Shown here piece by piece: positions 45,473-58,333 of a stretch of 64,000 nucleotides of DNA (its first letter is position 1; each line of letters begins with the position of its first letter). A program made the position numbers and the translations under genes. The DNA comes from Piper betle. Its lineage: Eukaryota > Streptophyta > Magnoliopsida > Piperales > Piperaceae. The notes beneath the pieces are model-generated. The model made no database searches. It saw only the letters and a program-made list of their open reading frames with translations, and was not told the DNA's origin. The stretch covers positions 1 to 64,000 of the forward strand of contig JAURVB010012315.1 of assembly GCA_033002965.1 (NCBI GenBank), written 5' to 3'.

Positions 45473-46205
45473 GCGTTTGCCATGCGCTGCCCCTTTTTGG
45501 CAGCACATTGATCATGTGTTGTTGGATTTCGATCCAGCAGCCCACGCCCCCCCCCCCCACTTGCCCCCTGTGATTGACCTGCTCGCCCGACCGCCCCCAC
45601 CTCCTCCATGGCGCCCCCCGGCCCGCTGCCCCCTGCGACGACCACGACCACCCCACTCCGCTGCGGCCCCCCGCCACCACTTGCAGCAATGGCGCCCCTG
45701 CCCGCCCCAAGCCTCCTACCCCTCCGCCGTGGCTCCCCCGACAGTCGCCCCCTGCCACGACCACAACCACCCCCTGGGCCTCGGTCCCCCCGCCTGCCGC
45801 TCCCTGTGACGACCACAACCACCCCCAGGCTGCGGCCCCCTAGCCCACCCCTTGCTGCCACCCACCACCACCACCACCCCCGCTACCGCCTACTGCCATG
45901 GCCAGGCCCACGCCCAGCCCCCCCCCATGCCACCACCACCGCTCGCGGTAGGGGGCACTGGGTGGCAAGGGAGGGAGGGGGAGCCGGAGGCAGGGAGCGT
46001 CGGGTGGTGGGGGAGCGGCGTTTTATAGCCGTCAGTGGGTGCGATGCACGCAGCAAGAGGGCGGGAGGCCGGGTTGGTCGTGGGTGGGCGAGCGGAGGGG
46101 AGGGGGAAGTATGCGCTCCTGAATCGAAATCTAGCAGCCCACAATCATTGCGCTGTCAAAAACTGGCAGTGCATTGCAAGCATTATTGTGTATGCATGTG
46201 TGTGT
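45399..46205. mobile_element. GC-rich inverted-repeat element beside a long (TA)n tract (element B)
   Basis: A 36-unit (AT)n tract (45399-45470) abuts a GC-rich core that ends in a short TG/TA-rich tract at 46189-46212. The core ends are imperfect inverted repeats of about 60 bp. The left end has GCGTTTGCCATGCGCTGCCC, TTTTTGGCAGCACATTGAT and GGATTTCGATCCAGCAGCCC. The right end, inverted, has ATGCTTGCAATGCACTGCC, TTTTTGACAGCGCAATGATT and CTAGATTTCGATTC. Between them is C-rich sequence turning G-rich near 45950, as expected of a collapsed palindrome. It shares the GCGCTGCC, GATC-ATC and GCCCAC motifs and the TA setting with element A. No transposase is seen. Confidence 0.7.
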
Positions 46206-47089
46206 ATATATACATAAAAGCTAAATTAGATTTTAGAATTCAAATGGTTGGAAACAGAGAGGGAAGGATGAATAAAGTCGTTATATTTCTTTTGCCTATA
46301 TGCTAGGAAATTATTTTTCACATTTCCACATCATGGTATTGTTGGTATGGGGATAATTTAACTATAAGTTGAATGTAAATTTCAACAAGCAAGTGGAAAA
46401 TATGATGGTAAAATTACAAATGGTTGGAAACAAACAGGAAGGACGAATAAGGTGCAATATGTAAATATGATGGTAAAATTACACTTCAAGCGTGCTAACT
46501 TTTTATTGAACTAAAATTGCGAGTATAGTTTCTTCCCCGGATCCGACCCATTCAGTATTTTCGAATAAAACATTAGATGTAAATATTAACATTAGTTAGC
46601 AATTACTACGCCTTCTCAATGTTGACGTTAGTCGAATGTGCTTGATATATTCACTTCTTGGTTAAATATTTTATCCAAACTATTATCGTATAAAAATTTC
46701 CGACGTCAATGAATGAAGTGTACCTGCCAAATTAATAAAAAACTAGACAATCTTAAGATGTCTGCATTGTTTATCAGCTCGAAATAAGCTGAAGAGCACA
46801 ATTTTATCCAAGAACAAAAAAATAAGCTGAAGAGAACAATTTCATGACAATGTTTCGATTTTGTAAATACGGACTATGAACATCGAGGAGCATTATATTG
46901 TCATAAGCCCTCCTACAACATCCCGTTAAAAACAAGAGGCATATAATGGAAATGAAAGTATACATGATATTAGCATGCACACGCTCGGGCATTTGATTGC
47001 AGCAGAAAATTTCGGCTTTTCCTTACTTTCACAGTGTGAATTTCGGCGTTTCATTTCCTTATATAGTGTCAAACAACAAAACTCATTGT
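46206..47089. other. Intergenic DNA and Erlin 3' UTR
   Basis: A short duplicated phrase (AATGGTTGGAAACARA...GGAAGGANGAATAA at about 46242 and 46418) is the only repeat seen. The 3' UTR of the minus-strand Erlin-like gene probably occupies about 46800-47089. Confidence 0.4.
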
Positions 47090-50000
47090 TCAAGCAACGA
47101 AATCTCCGTTCCCTCTTCCCACAGCATCGGTTAGATGATTCCTTAACAGTCTTTGATCAAGGATCATGTTAGGCACCTGAAAATTATCAACTTGTTGATT
47201 AGATTCAAGATGACATTCAATCAGAACATGCAAATTTGGATCTTTGTCTTCAGTTTAAAAAGAGTACCTTATCCCCAAAAAGATCTTTGAGTTATTTGCA
47301 ATCGCTTCAATGAACTTGAGCTCTAAATACTGTGGAGTAAGCTTCATTTGGTTTGCTTCAGCTTCTTTCATGACACTAGGAATTCACGGATTTTGGTATT
47401 TTTAATAAAATGAAGCATAAGAAAAGATAGCACATCAACGCACAAAACTAAGTGATTGTAAATGAAAAAGTACCGGTAATAGCTAGCATCGGCAAAGCTT
47501 TTCTCCCTCGCTAGATACATTTCATTTTCAATTTCTTGCTGTCTTTTAGCACTGTCTTTCTCCATAAGTTTTTGTTCCATAACAATCTTGCTAACCTGGG
47601 CATTTTTTCTGCTTCTGTCAGTGCTATCTTCTTATTTGTCTCTGCTTCTTTTTCTGCCACTCGTTGTCTCTCAATGGCGATTAAGACCTACCAAAATATT
47701 TTGATAGAATTTAAAAATTCAATTTCGCTGCTACGAACTGAAATAAAGAGAATGGCTATAAATGCCACCAACTGCAGTAGATGATGGATCTTCAACAAAT
47801 AAATGACGATCACAGTTACCTTAGTTCGCTCCTCTTCCATCTGCTCAAAGTTTCGCTTTATGGTGGCTGGGATACTAGGTTTTGTTACCCGGACACTTAT
47901 TATCTCAATACCAGGAGCATAGCGAGTACAATCCCCTTGAATAGCTTCCTTGATTTTTTCGTCAATCTGTTTAAAAGAGTTCAATGATGAATTGTTTTTC
48001 ATCTTAGCAAGTTCATTATTGCTCAGAGTAACTCTTTCAGGCACACAATTATGAAACAAAAAATTTCCCTATCTTACCTGATCAAACATGTCAATGTAAA
48101 CTTGTTGCAAGCTATGAACACTGCAGAACTGATTAATTTCGTGGTGGATCTTATCATAAATCCATATCTTGTCATATGACACTCCATAGTTGAGCAATGT
48201 CTCATATACATAGTCTTTACGCAAACGATTCACAACCTGTGCAAAAAATTAGCTCTTTTAATCATCTTCCTATCTCACAATCACGATACATAAGTAGCAC
48301 AAAAAGAAGATTTCAGTAATGTGAATTTCAACCAAAGTGCATGAAATGATACCTCTATTTTCTCAAAGCTTATCATGACTCCACCTTTTGTACCACATGG
48401 TATATCCTTCACCTAATCGAGACACAAAAAGAACAGTATAGAATGAAAAGATACTATCCTTATGACAAAAGATGTATGCCTACTATCAGACTTCAATGTA
48501 AAATGAATTTCTACTAGCATGCATGAAAAGATGTTTGCAATACCTTGTCTGTTTGAATTGTCACCTGAATAGGTTCATATTGGGTGATCACCGGCAGCTT
48601 CAGATGGAAACCTGTAACAGCATTTTCCCCAGAACAAACATTAAAATGAGTCAACCATTTTGTACTCAGTATGGAAACAAGTGCTTACCCGGGTCTGTAA
48701 TTGTATTAAGAAGGGCACCGCCTCTCCAGTACACGCCAACATGGCCTTCAGGAACTTGATGCAGAATTGAAAACGTGCCATCTGTGGTATTCAATGACAG
48801 CAGCACTGCCTGGTATAATTTGTTTATGCAATTACTCAAATCAGAAAAGACGTGGAACTTGACGTCAAAAACAAAGCACGTGTTATGTAGAAGTCAAACA
48901 GTTTTCCTCTCAATAAAAGAATATGAATTAGCAATAAACTTGGAGACTACCAACTAGCAGTCATCATGATGGACAAAAGCCATGATCTAGGAAACTAAAA
49001 AATAAAAGTGAATTACGTAACAAATATAGATGTAGATACAAGACCCACGACCTAGTTAACTAAAATCTCATCATAAAAAAGACAAACAAAGATGAAAAAG
49101 TGAAGTCAGCATAAAGAACCTGCATAATGCAAGCAGATATGCTACAATGATGCAAATGAATATGGCCAAAAGCTCCTTTCAGAAAATTTCAAACATAGTT
49201 ATTATGTTGTACTTTAATCAAATTCAAAATAATAGACCCAAGAATTCTCAATGTGAATTTTTGCAAAACAAACTAATAACAATGTTGTGTCTAACTTTAA
49301 TAGCTAAGGGCATAAACATAAGAATCCCAGCCACTTAAAAGTGTACTCAAACCCCATGGCACTGATACTTTCAAAGTCTTATTCCACCAAAAAATTACAA
49401 CAAAAACAGGCATTAAAAAAAGGAAACCTTACAAAGAGGACCAAATAACCAAACCCAATTCAGCCCCATTCTACACTCACATGCAAATGAAAGTAGGACC
49501 AATAAAAAGAAACGTAATCACTTCTCAGCTATGAAGGCGATAAATAGGGAAACCAAGATCAAATAAGCAAATCTAATTCAACCACATATTGTACATTGAT
49601 ATACAAGCTTATTGTTCCACCTCATTATACCCCTTTTTGAGGGTCAAGACAAAAAGTAAATGGCATGTTCACAATGTTAGAACTAAGAAAAGCTAAACTG
49701 TAATCGAGTTTATACAGAAGAAACATTGATTCATTTAATTCATTATTCTGTTTCACACAATGCACTCACCTGGGAAATACATAATATTCTTTTAGTATTT
49801 TTGGGATCGGGTACTGCATTAGAAAGTTTAGGAGTAATGTACAATCTATTCTGTGTTTTCTTTGGCTTGGATCTTGTTTGCATAGCCTTCTTCTATATTC
49901 TGCGTAATTCGGAGCTGTTGCACAACTACTCTATTAATTAGCATCATAAATCTTTTAAATATTTTTTCATGAGATGATTTAATTCATGTCGAATACCTCT

Positions 50001-50940
50001 TCCTAGCTAAGCTACGCCGTGGTTGAGCTCAAGCAGAACTTATACTTCTAATTTTAAATACTCTACCCTATTCCACATAATGGATTTACCTGCGCTGATA
50101 CATGATATTAGGAAGTCTACGAGTAGTACTACCACTTACTAATACTTGTTTCATGTTTTTACATCACTGTCCTAAAACTCTATCAAATTCCAATTTTGTA
50201 GATTTTACACAAATATTTCAATTATATTCAATTTGATGTTTATGAAGATTTCAATTATTGCATCAAAATTTTAACTCTATCAAATTCTAATTTATACTTA
50301 TATGAGCTACACCACAAATTTGAATGTTTTTTAGTACGTCGAACGTAGTAGGGCCTATTTATCTTAGAAGCAAAGCATAAAAATAGGAGCCTCGAACTTT
50401 TTTTGTCCTTTTATAGACATCAACACGACCTGTTTTTATAGATTCCTTAAAAATGAACTAGCTTAAAAGTGTATTAAAATTAATCTTAGTATTATTACAT
50501 TGATAATTAAGATAAAAAGGATTAAAAACATTGGATTAACTTGACAATTTACAGGTGCACTAATTATTTATTTTTACATTTATCCATATGAATTTTAAGC
50601 AGTGGATCCACTAAAATACTCCAAGATCAATAGAAGCGATATGAGCTCATGTATACAAAGCCTGTGATCTCCACAAAGAGGAAGCAACAACTACCGCAAC
50701 AGCAAACAATCCATCGAAAAATTCTGACCAATTAGCAAAAACAAGTATATGCAGTAAAGAACGGTTAGCGGATGGAGCGATCATGCCTACCGCGAGAGTG
50801 AACAGTCCAAGGAGGATGAAGACTAAGAAGGAGAAGTCGCCGGCGGGGTGGACAGCGGCGGGGTGGGTGGTTGTCGACCTCCGCCACGAGGTGACGCCGG
50901 AGGCGGTGTCGCCGGTGGGATTTCCGGCAGGGCGGTCCAT
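47090..50940 (-). CDS. Erlin-like SPFH/prohibitin-domain ER protein, two 1-nt frameshifts
   Basis: Nine exons: 50940-50791, 48809-48689, 48611-48544, 48412-48353, 48236-48078, 47966-47820, 47687-47474, 47375-47268 and 47176-47090. The N-terminus has a Pro/Thr-rich stretch and a membrane anchor (residues 38-55, [13 protein letters not shown]). Then comes the SPFH/Band 7 domain ([71 protein letters not shown]), a coiled coil ([20 protein letters not shown]) and the C-terminal [11 protein letters not shown]. Erlins are ER lipid-raft scaffolds, linked in animals to ER-associated degradation. Exon 7 has six A where the family frame needs seven (near 47607-47612), and exon 8 has five T where six are needed (near 47277-47281). 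Both are homopolymer losses that break the frame. All other splice sites and codons are intact. It is a recently dead allele, or the sequence has consensus errors. Intron 1 is about 2 kb. Confidence 0.85.
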
Positions 50941-51024
50941 CTCCGATCGAAGTCCGGCGAGTCGGCGACCTCCGACGATTTCGGCGGGACCTCGCGGTCG
51001 TGGTGGATGGCGAAGAAATGACCG

Positions 51025-51067
51025 GGCCCATTAAAAGTTAGATGGGCCATTTTTCTGTTTCGGCCCA
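51025..51067 (-). promoter_or_regulatory. Three site II (TGGGCC) elements upstream of the Erlin-like gene
   Basis: GGCCCA at 51025-51030 and 51062-51067 and TGGGCC at 51043-51048 lie 85-127 bp upstream of the start codon. Their clustering mirrors the TOM5 promoter and suggests TCP-factor type control, which is an inference from motif identity. Confidence 0.55.
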
Positions 51068-53684
51068 TTATTTGATTTGATATAATTGAATGTGACTTTC
51101 GGCAAAATCTTTTTATTTTATTTTATTTGCGAAACATCAATTGATATATAACTTTTGTTTTCCCAAGCAATTTGATGTATAACTTTGATTACTACTTAGT
51201 ACAAATAATTAGTTAAATTATTAAGTTATTTTTTTCAAAACCTAAATTATCACGGGAAAATGCAGTTTGCTATCAAAATTTATTTTTTTCTTGTGCAATT
51301 AATTAAATGGTAGGAAATTACTTTTCTTTATTTTAGTGTCATCGTTGCTAGAATTATTGCTTCAAAATCATTTATCATTTAATAGATATGTATTCGACAT
51401 TTTAAAATATATAATTATATATTTTCTGTTGCAAATGACCATTCAGCATCTACGTGGTAGGGTAAGAATTCGTGATATCTCTTAATTTGAATAAATATAA
51501 AATGGAGAGATACTTAATATTAATATAAATAACTCTAAACTTTACAAATTTTGATGTGGTGAATGAATATGTAATTGGGATAGAATGGGGATGCTTAATA
51601 TTATTTTTATACACCTTATGGTTTTATAAACTAGGTAGCAATTTAAATCACTTCTATAAAATTAATTTTACTTATGGTCTTATACCCACAAATTCTTATG
51701 TATATGAAAGAACAAAAGCATGTCAGGTAAAATCAACAAAGTCATTTCTAAGTCTTAGTTTTTCACACTTATGATTGGTGGTTATATTTTTTAAAGAGAA
51801 GACTTCAACTCATATTATTCTATAAATATGTAGATATGCCTTTCCTTACATAAGACAACATTTTTTTGAGAGTTTTTAATCATTTTTCACTCGTGGACTA
51901 AGAATTTTAGAAGTTTTTTTTCATAGTTTTAAATCGAAGATTGGGATTGTAATCTAACGTGTAATGTTGATCTATATTTTAATTGAGATGTATGTTATTT
52001 TTTCAATTTTTAAAGAGTTGTTTTTCAAATATATTATTGTTGATCTGATTTATGTTAGGAAAATTTTCTCAAATTATATTTTTGATATTTATAAGAGAAT
52101 TTTTTAATCAAAATTAATTGAAATAGCTAGTTTTTTTTCTTTAATTGGAGGTAAATTTTCATCAATTTTTATATCTTAGTGTATCCTATTTAATCTTATA
52201 TTTATTTTTATTTTGTCTTAAGGCAAATTATTCCCCTTCCCGATAATAATTTAATTATACTATTTTATTATGCATGCCTATTTATCTTTTCTTACAATCA
52301 TATTCACTTATTATAATTCAAATCGTCTCAACCAAACTTCAACTTTTTTTATATAACAAAATGCTTTGATATTTATGGTGCCCCCTTGAGTTCCCGGTAC
52401 TAATTATGTCCCGTGATAGTGGGACCCGCCTGCAAACTAAGCAAGGATTGAAAGTCAACAAAGTATATCTGGAGTCATAAGTATTTTTCGATGAGATGGA
52501 ATAGAACATTAATGTGCTGTCAGAAAGAAAAAAGCAAGAGGAGTCTGGTCATGAGCCAGCTCCATTACCAGCTACCAATCTTCGTTATTCTGGTACAAAT
52601 TTGACATCAAAAATTCTGCCTTTGGTCCCAACATTCATCAACCATACAAGCAAATAAATTACAGAACTAAAGCATCAGACACAAGAACAACATTCTAGAT
52701 CTAGATGATGAAATATCTGATTGACTGACAGCATAGCAGCACAAGGACACCAAGGGGACCTACATGTAGAATGGATTATTGGCTTTCTATTTCACAACAA
52801 ATCTCCGTGATCCCATCGTGGAACTCATGTATGTTAAAATTTGTAAACATAAAACTGCCCACATTGCAAATTTGAAGTTTAGAGATTAAACATGTCAGTG
52901 TTGGAAGATAGATATGATAACTCCATTTTTTTCTTCCAAATAAAGCTTAATTAATTCTCATAGTTAACTTAGTCTAAAAGCTTAAACAATTAAAGAGTTA
53001 TTTATTTTTACAAAAAACACTTATTTATATTATGAGATCTCTCAATTTAACCATACATCTAATGCTTAATAGAATAAAATTATATTTATATATAAAAATA
53101 AACTATAAATCTTTAAAAATAAACATGTCAATGTAAATAACAAGCCAAATATAAAAATTTTGAGGATAAAATTATATTTATAAATAAAAATAAATTAAAT
53201 ATTTTTAATTTAATTAATTATTTTTTAAAAAATAACTTGTACTTGTTACGTTACCGTTTGAGTTGAGTAGTTACTTATACGAGGGTATGAAGAAGAAGAA
53301 GAAGATGATCAAACTGATTTTCAAGAGACTAAAAAAAACAAAATATTGGGTGCCACAAGGCATGGAAAGATGTTAGGTCATGGTAAGAAGTGCAGTAATA
53401 AAGATTACATGTTACATATTCAGCAGCATAATAAAGCAATGTAATCCTTACATCTGAAAAAAGTTCAACATTCAATACACTGAGAAATAACCATAAGCTA
53501 GCTACACCACCAATGGACGCTTGAAGGATCGGATACTTGTGACACCGTGAGCTAATGTTTAGGAGATCAAATAACAAAAGGATTAATGAAACTAAGATGA
53601 CCCTCATGATGAAACACTCTTGCTCAGATCCTTGGTTTCTGTAATGCTCCGGCCATTGGTGACGACAACCTTCCTTGTAAGAAT
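51068..53684. other. Intergenic DNA and X8-gene 3' flank
   Basis: AT-rich from 51068 to about 52370. Around 51820-51960 a TATAAATATG followed by sequence typical of an LTR leader may be an old LTR remnant, without supporting ends. The sequence 53330-53684 is probably the 3' UTR of the minus-strand X8 gene. No other gene was recognised. Confidence 0.35.
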
Positions 53685-53818
53685 TTATGCCCTAAAGAGC
53701 ATTGTGGAAGAAAATAAAAGAACCAAAGAGAGGAAAGACGTGCTAGCTCTTGCAAGGAAGCCTATGTTGGAGTCGATGCCAGATGGACCTAGCCCAGGGT
53801 TGAAACCTCCTCCTCCTA

Positions 53819-55779
53819 CTATTCCACCACCGGGAGGGTGGTGGGGTTGAAGTTTGATGGAGGTGTGTTTGTAAATGGTGTATTGGATGGAGGTGTGTTT
53901 GTAAATGGTGTATTGGAGGGAGGTGTGTTTGTGAATGGTGAGTTAGTGGATGGCACATTGGTGACAGGCGGCGTGTTGAAGACCGGAGTAGTGGGTGACG
54001 CCGGGTTATTCACAACCTGACTGGAGATTGAATAACAAAGAATTGGTTAACATGCTCATAGATAAAAGAAGATGAACATATTAATCAAGCATTTAATATT
54101 TAGTTAAATCAATGTGCAAGTGAAAATATTTCAATCAAAATGAATCTTGCTTGTTGACAGAAACCATATATCACCATCAGCTAAAATGGCAGGAAGGGAA
54201 ACCAAACTGGAAGCAATGGGAAATGACAGCAGATTGTTAGCCAATCTTTCTGTTGGTCAATTTGAAACTGTGACAAATAAGTGATTCTAGACATTTTTTA
54301 TTTGCCAACGAAACGTCACGCTAAGAAATCCAAGAGGCACAATAGAACTTTTATATTGGCAACAGAGAGTAAACAACAAAACCCCTAAAGCGAAAGATGC
54401 TTATTTCTGTCCATTGAAAGGAGAATAAGATACCAGCCTTTCTTTATTTATAGACTCATTTCATATCTAACTTTATAAGTGATAAGGTTGAGAAAGCACC
54501 CCTTTGCTTCTTCTTTTTTAAATGTCTAAAGAACATTTATCTTTTCACCCCCTTTTGCCTAAGCTTAAAATTCAAAGAATAAATTAACCAAAGAAAAGAA
54601 GAGAACTAGTACCCTCCACTTGATGGATAGCTACAACCATTAGTACCTGCAGTTGGATCGATCAAACAAAAGAAATGAACATGTCAGTTTATTTATCTGA
54701 CAGAAATCATTTGAAGGGGATGAACCCATGATTGAGGTTTACTTGGATCAGTAGTGGTAATTGCGGCAGTTCCAGAAAAATCGCAGCTTCCTTGAGCTTG
54801 ATTTTTCCTTTGGAAGTAACTATTGACAGCATAGTCACAATGGGACTTCACACTGTTGGGATTGTAACAAAGACCATTCGGATTAATGGGGTTGCAGTCA
54901 GCACCATAGCCACAAGCATAATCTATTGCTTTTTGCAAAACTGGATCGGAAATTCCAGTCTTACAAACGCACCATGGTGCACCTTCAAAGTAGATATTTT
55001 TGGCATCAGCACACTAAAATGATAATCATACAACAAGCAAAACAAATCGTAAAGAAACATGAAATAAGCAGAAATTCACAATCATTTTTGTGAGCTTCAC
55101 AATAAATTACTAGCTATAGTATAAATTTTAAAGAAATAATAGAGAAGAAAGGGGCATCAAGTATAAAGGAGGTAACAGAGAATGTGATGCACAAGAGAGT
55201 ATCTACTTAATGAATCTAATATGAGAAGCAAGAAGGGGATATAATCTTCAGGCATAAAAGAAAGCATATTAAAGCAAAAATATATTTCAGTAAATAAAGA
55301 TAGATCATTCTCTAAGATATGTAAAGGAAAAGAGAATGTAGGCTGCAAAAAAATGCATGCCTCTAGTGGTCTGAGGAAGTGAAAGACAGGATTTCAGAAA
55401 TCAAACATTTTTATTCGAGAAAGTTTTATTGAGAAAATTTTAAAATCTAATCGACAAACATATGTTTGGTAGGCGTAGAAACACTCCCAGCTGTAAGTTT
55501 CATCCAAGACGAGAACTAGACCCTTCTCAGAGCTTATAAAGCATACAGCAGATTACACAGCACGAAAAAGGAACAATTTTTCCAAGTTGCTCTTACAGAT
55601 CCTCCAAAATAAAACGACGGAGAAACATAAGAACAAAAGAAAAAAGAAGTCAGGACTCCATAAAAAGAACACCCAGAAGAAGAACATCAGAGTTCACCTG
55701 AACTGCCACCAACCAAGCACAAGATGAGCACTCCGAGCACAAGAACAGCCATCAACGGGACCCTTTTGCCAGCTGACAT
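53819..55779 (-). CDS. X8-domain plasmodesmata callose-binding-like protein, GPI tail frameshifted
   Basis: Four exons: 55779-55698, 54982-54743, 54646-54613 and 54020-53819 (185 residues as read). Residues 1-27 are a signal peptide (VLVLGVLILCLVGGSS). The X8 (CBM43) domain follows with conserved Cys32, Cys34, Cys51, Cys57, Cys66, Cys76 and Cys94 (WCVCK, DYACGYGADC, HCDYAVNSYFQ). Such proteins bind callose (beta-1,3-glucan) at plasmodesmal necks and are usually GPI-anchored. The tail has three PFTNTPPSN repeats and stops at LPVVE. In another frame the sequence continues GGGIVGGGGFNPGLGPSGID and a hydrophobic end (TSFLSLVLLFSSTML) to a stop at 53685, a typical GPI-attachment tail. One missing C in the ACCACCC run (near 53832-53840) would explain the break. 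The neighbouring exon 2 start at 54982 was chosen because it joins SSG to APWC in phase. Confidence 0.82.
53853..53948 (-). repeat. 30 bp tandem coding repeat
   Basis: Three units encoding PFTNTPPSN plus Thr or Phe in the Pro/Thr/Asn-rich linker of the X8 protein. The units differ at only a few silent or conservative positions, so the expansion is recent. Confidence 0.75.
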
Positions 55780-58333
55780 GAACTAGATGAATAAATATTG
55801 AGCTGAGAACAAACCCAAGAAGCAGACCTCTGTGACTTCTATTGGGATAGTAAAAAAGAAGAAAGAAAGAGCTGAGCTAATGCTGAGGGAGGGAATATAT
55901 TAGGAACAATGGTCTTTGGGGGAAGGATGGTGATTTCTGGACAAATTATATATGTGAAAGTGGAGTGTCGATGTAGCCGGGTGGCGGTGGCTGTCTGTTT
56001 CTGCAAGCTTTTGCTTTTCACTTTACTGAGCTTGCTTTCTTTACTGTTTTTCCATCCATGAGGTGTCTGGGGATGCGGGTATCCCTTGCTTTTGGTCCGT
56101 TGCCACTGCAACTTTTCTGAAAACAGTGTTCAAAAATTGTTCATGCGGAGAATCAAGCTTAACCCGTCTGTCTTTGAAAATTGACATGCGTTCATCAACT
56201 CATCCCATCTCATTCTATTTTTATCTGCTGTATAACTAAAAAAAAGTAATTTGCCTTAAAAAAAACAAAAAGTTATTTGGATCATGTGCCGGTTCATCTC
56301 TATAATTATAATAATAACATTAATCTCATGCTTATTTTTAATCATTTTGTGATGGTTGCATGGTTGTTTATTATGGTTTATCAGAACACATTGCATGGTA
56401 ATTTTTCGCTAGTTACGGTTCTTTAGACAGGCCGAGAAATGATTGATTTTTTTTGTTCAGATGAGAAATGAATGATCAGCTAAACATCAGAGGAAAACAA
56501 TCCCTGCAAGCCAATCTAATTCAGAGGCTGAACTTGGGAAGCTGACACACAAAATTTTGGAATAGATTCTTTTTCTGGGGATGGGATGGGAAATTTGGAA
56601 TAGATTTCGTAAACTCTATCAAGCTTGGAATAATTTGGAATGAACAAATATATTTGCAACTTTATTCTATTATTACACCAATCCTCGTTCAAACAGAGAA
56701 CCTATACTTTTAATTCTTCTGTCTTAATATAAAAATGGTTTCTTGAAGAATGTGATACAAAAACTAAGAACAAAAGAAAGTTAATTATATATTTTCTTTT
56801 CATTATATCATGAACTTAATCCTTACCCACTAACCCAAAACATTGGTGCATGCACAATGACTTGATCTAGAGCATGACAATATTAAAAAAACAGAATGTA
56901 GCCATTTATATTAGATTTTATGAAGGAATTTAACTAAATTAGTGAAAGAGGTCTAACTCAAATGCAAATCTTAAACAAGAACTGATGTTTAGATGTGAAA
57001 ATTAAAGTAAGAGAGTAAATCTAATCAATTTGTGTGTACATGAACAGAGTTTGAGTAGGATCAAGTTATGCATGTATTGCTCTTCTCACCGATGAATAAA
57101 GAGTTATACTTCACAGTCTACTTAAAATTACAAGAAGCACTGAGAGCAATCTTCTCAAATATATTTTTTTATTTATCAACAGAAGATAATATTTTTCCTC
57201 CAAGCCATAATCTCGTTCATATACAAATTTAATTAAATATTTATTCAAATATATTCAGGTTTAGTTTAGTGCTCTCAAATATCGGACAAATCTAATAACT
57301 ATATATATTTAAATGTAAAATGTAATTCAATCCTTCTAAATACTTTCTAGAAATTATGTCCAACACGATGTATGTGAGACAATTTGAGATATCTTAAATT
57401 CATAAAAAATAAAAATTTCAATTAAAATTATATTTAGAACAACATTTTAACCTTTACTTTTTATTAATAGAAGAGTAATTTAAAATTTTATTCGGATAAA
57501 AAATAGGAGATTAAATCAATTAAAATATTATAAAAAAACTATCACATTTTATTTCCTCATTCAATTATAATTTCATCTTTAAAATTAGAATCTATATATT
57601 AATATTATATATTATTTTATTAGTCAATAAAAATCTATTTCCAAGATTTAATTTATTATTTAATATAAGTTACGGATATGACACAACATTTTGCTCGTGC
57701 TCTTTCAAGGCATAGTTTAAAAATTCAAAATTTGGAATTGACTTGACATGTCACGAAGTGTACTTGATTGAGATTTGGTTCAAAGCCAACTCAAGGTCAT
57801 TTATTTGAAAATTTTAATTATAAAAATAAATAATTGTATGAAATTAATATAAATTATTCTTTTGTCACTTGAAATTAATAAATGTGTGATTTATATTAAT
57901 TAAATAGATTAATTTAACTAATAAAAAAGATAATATATCTCAGTAACTTTTATAATAAAAAATCAATTATCAAATCAGCCAGTTTAGAGTCATTGGTAGA
58001 ATTTAACTCATAAGTATTAAGGGTAGAGTCAACTCGAAAAATTATTTTGACTTTTTTTAACTATGCCTTAAACTCCAGCTCTCGTACAGTCGAGCTCTGA
58101 GTTGGTTCAAACGCTAACAAACTCGATTCGATGGACGTGGGTCAGCGAACAAAGGGGCCTACAAATTGACGTCGACCGAGCCGGAATCCGAACCGACTCT
58201 CCCACCCAAACTTGGGGCCCACGCTTCCCACTCCCTCCCTCGCCGACGACGGCTCCGACCTTCCACGTTCCCCATCTCCGGCGACTGCCGCCATTGTTTC
58301 CAGGGGACCTCCAGCGGCATCTCCCGGGGAAAA
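55780..58333. other. Intergenic DNA
   Basis: The first few hundred bases are the likely promoter of the minus-strand X8 gene. The rest is AT-rich until about 58080, where GC-richer sequence begins the leader of the helicase pseudogene. No other gene was recognised. Confidence 0.4.

Noticed and set aside
45378..46306. Open frames of 85-232 codons around the second GC-rich element
   Set aside because: Same situation: poly Tyr-Ile from the TA repeat fused to Pro- or Gly-rich text, with no domain.
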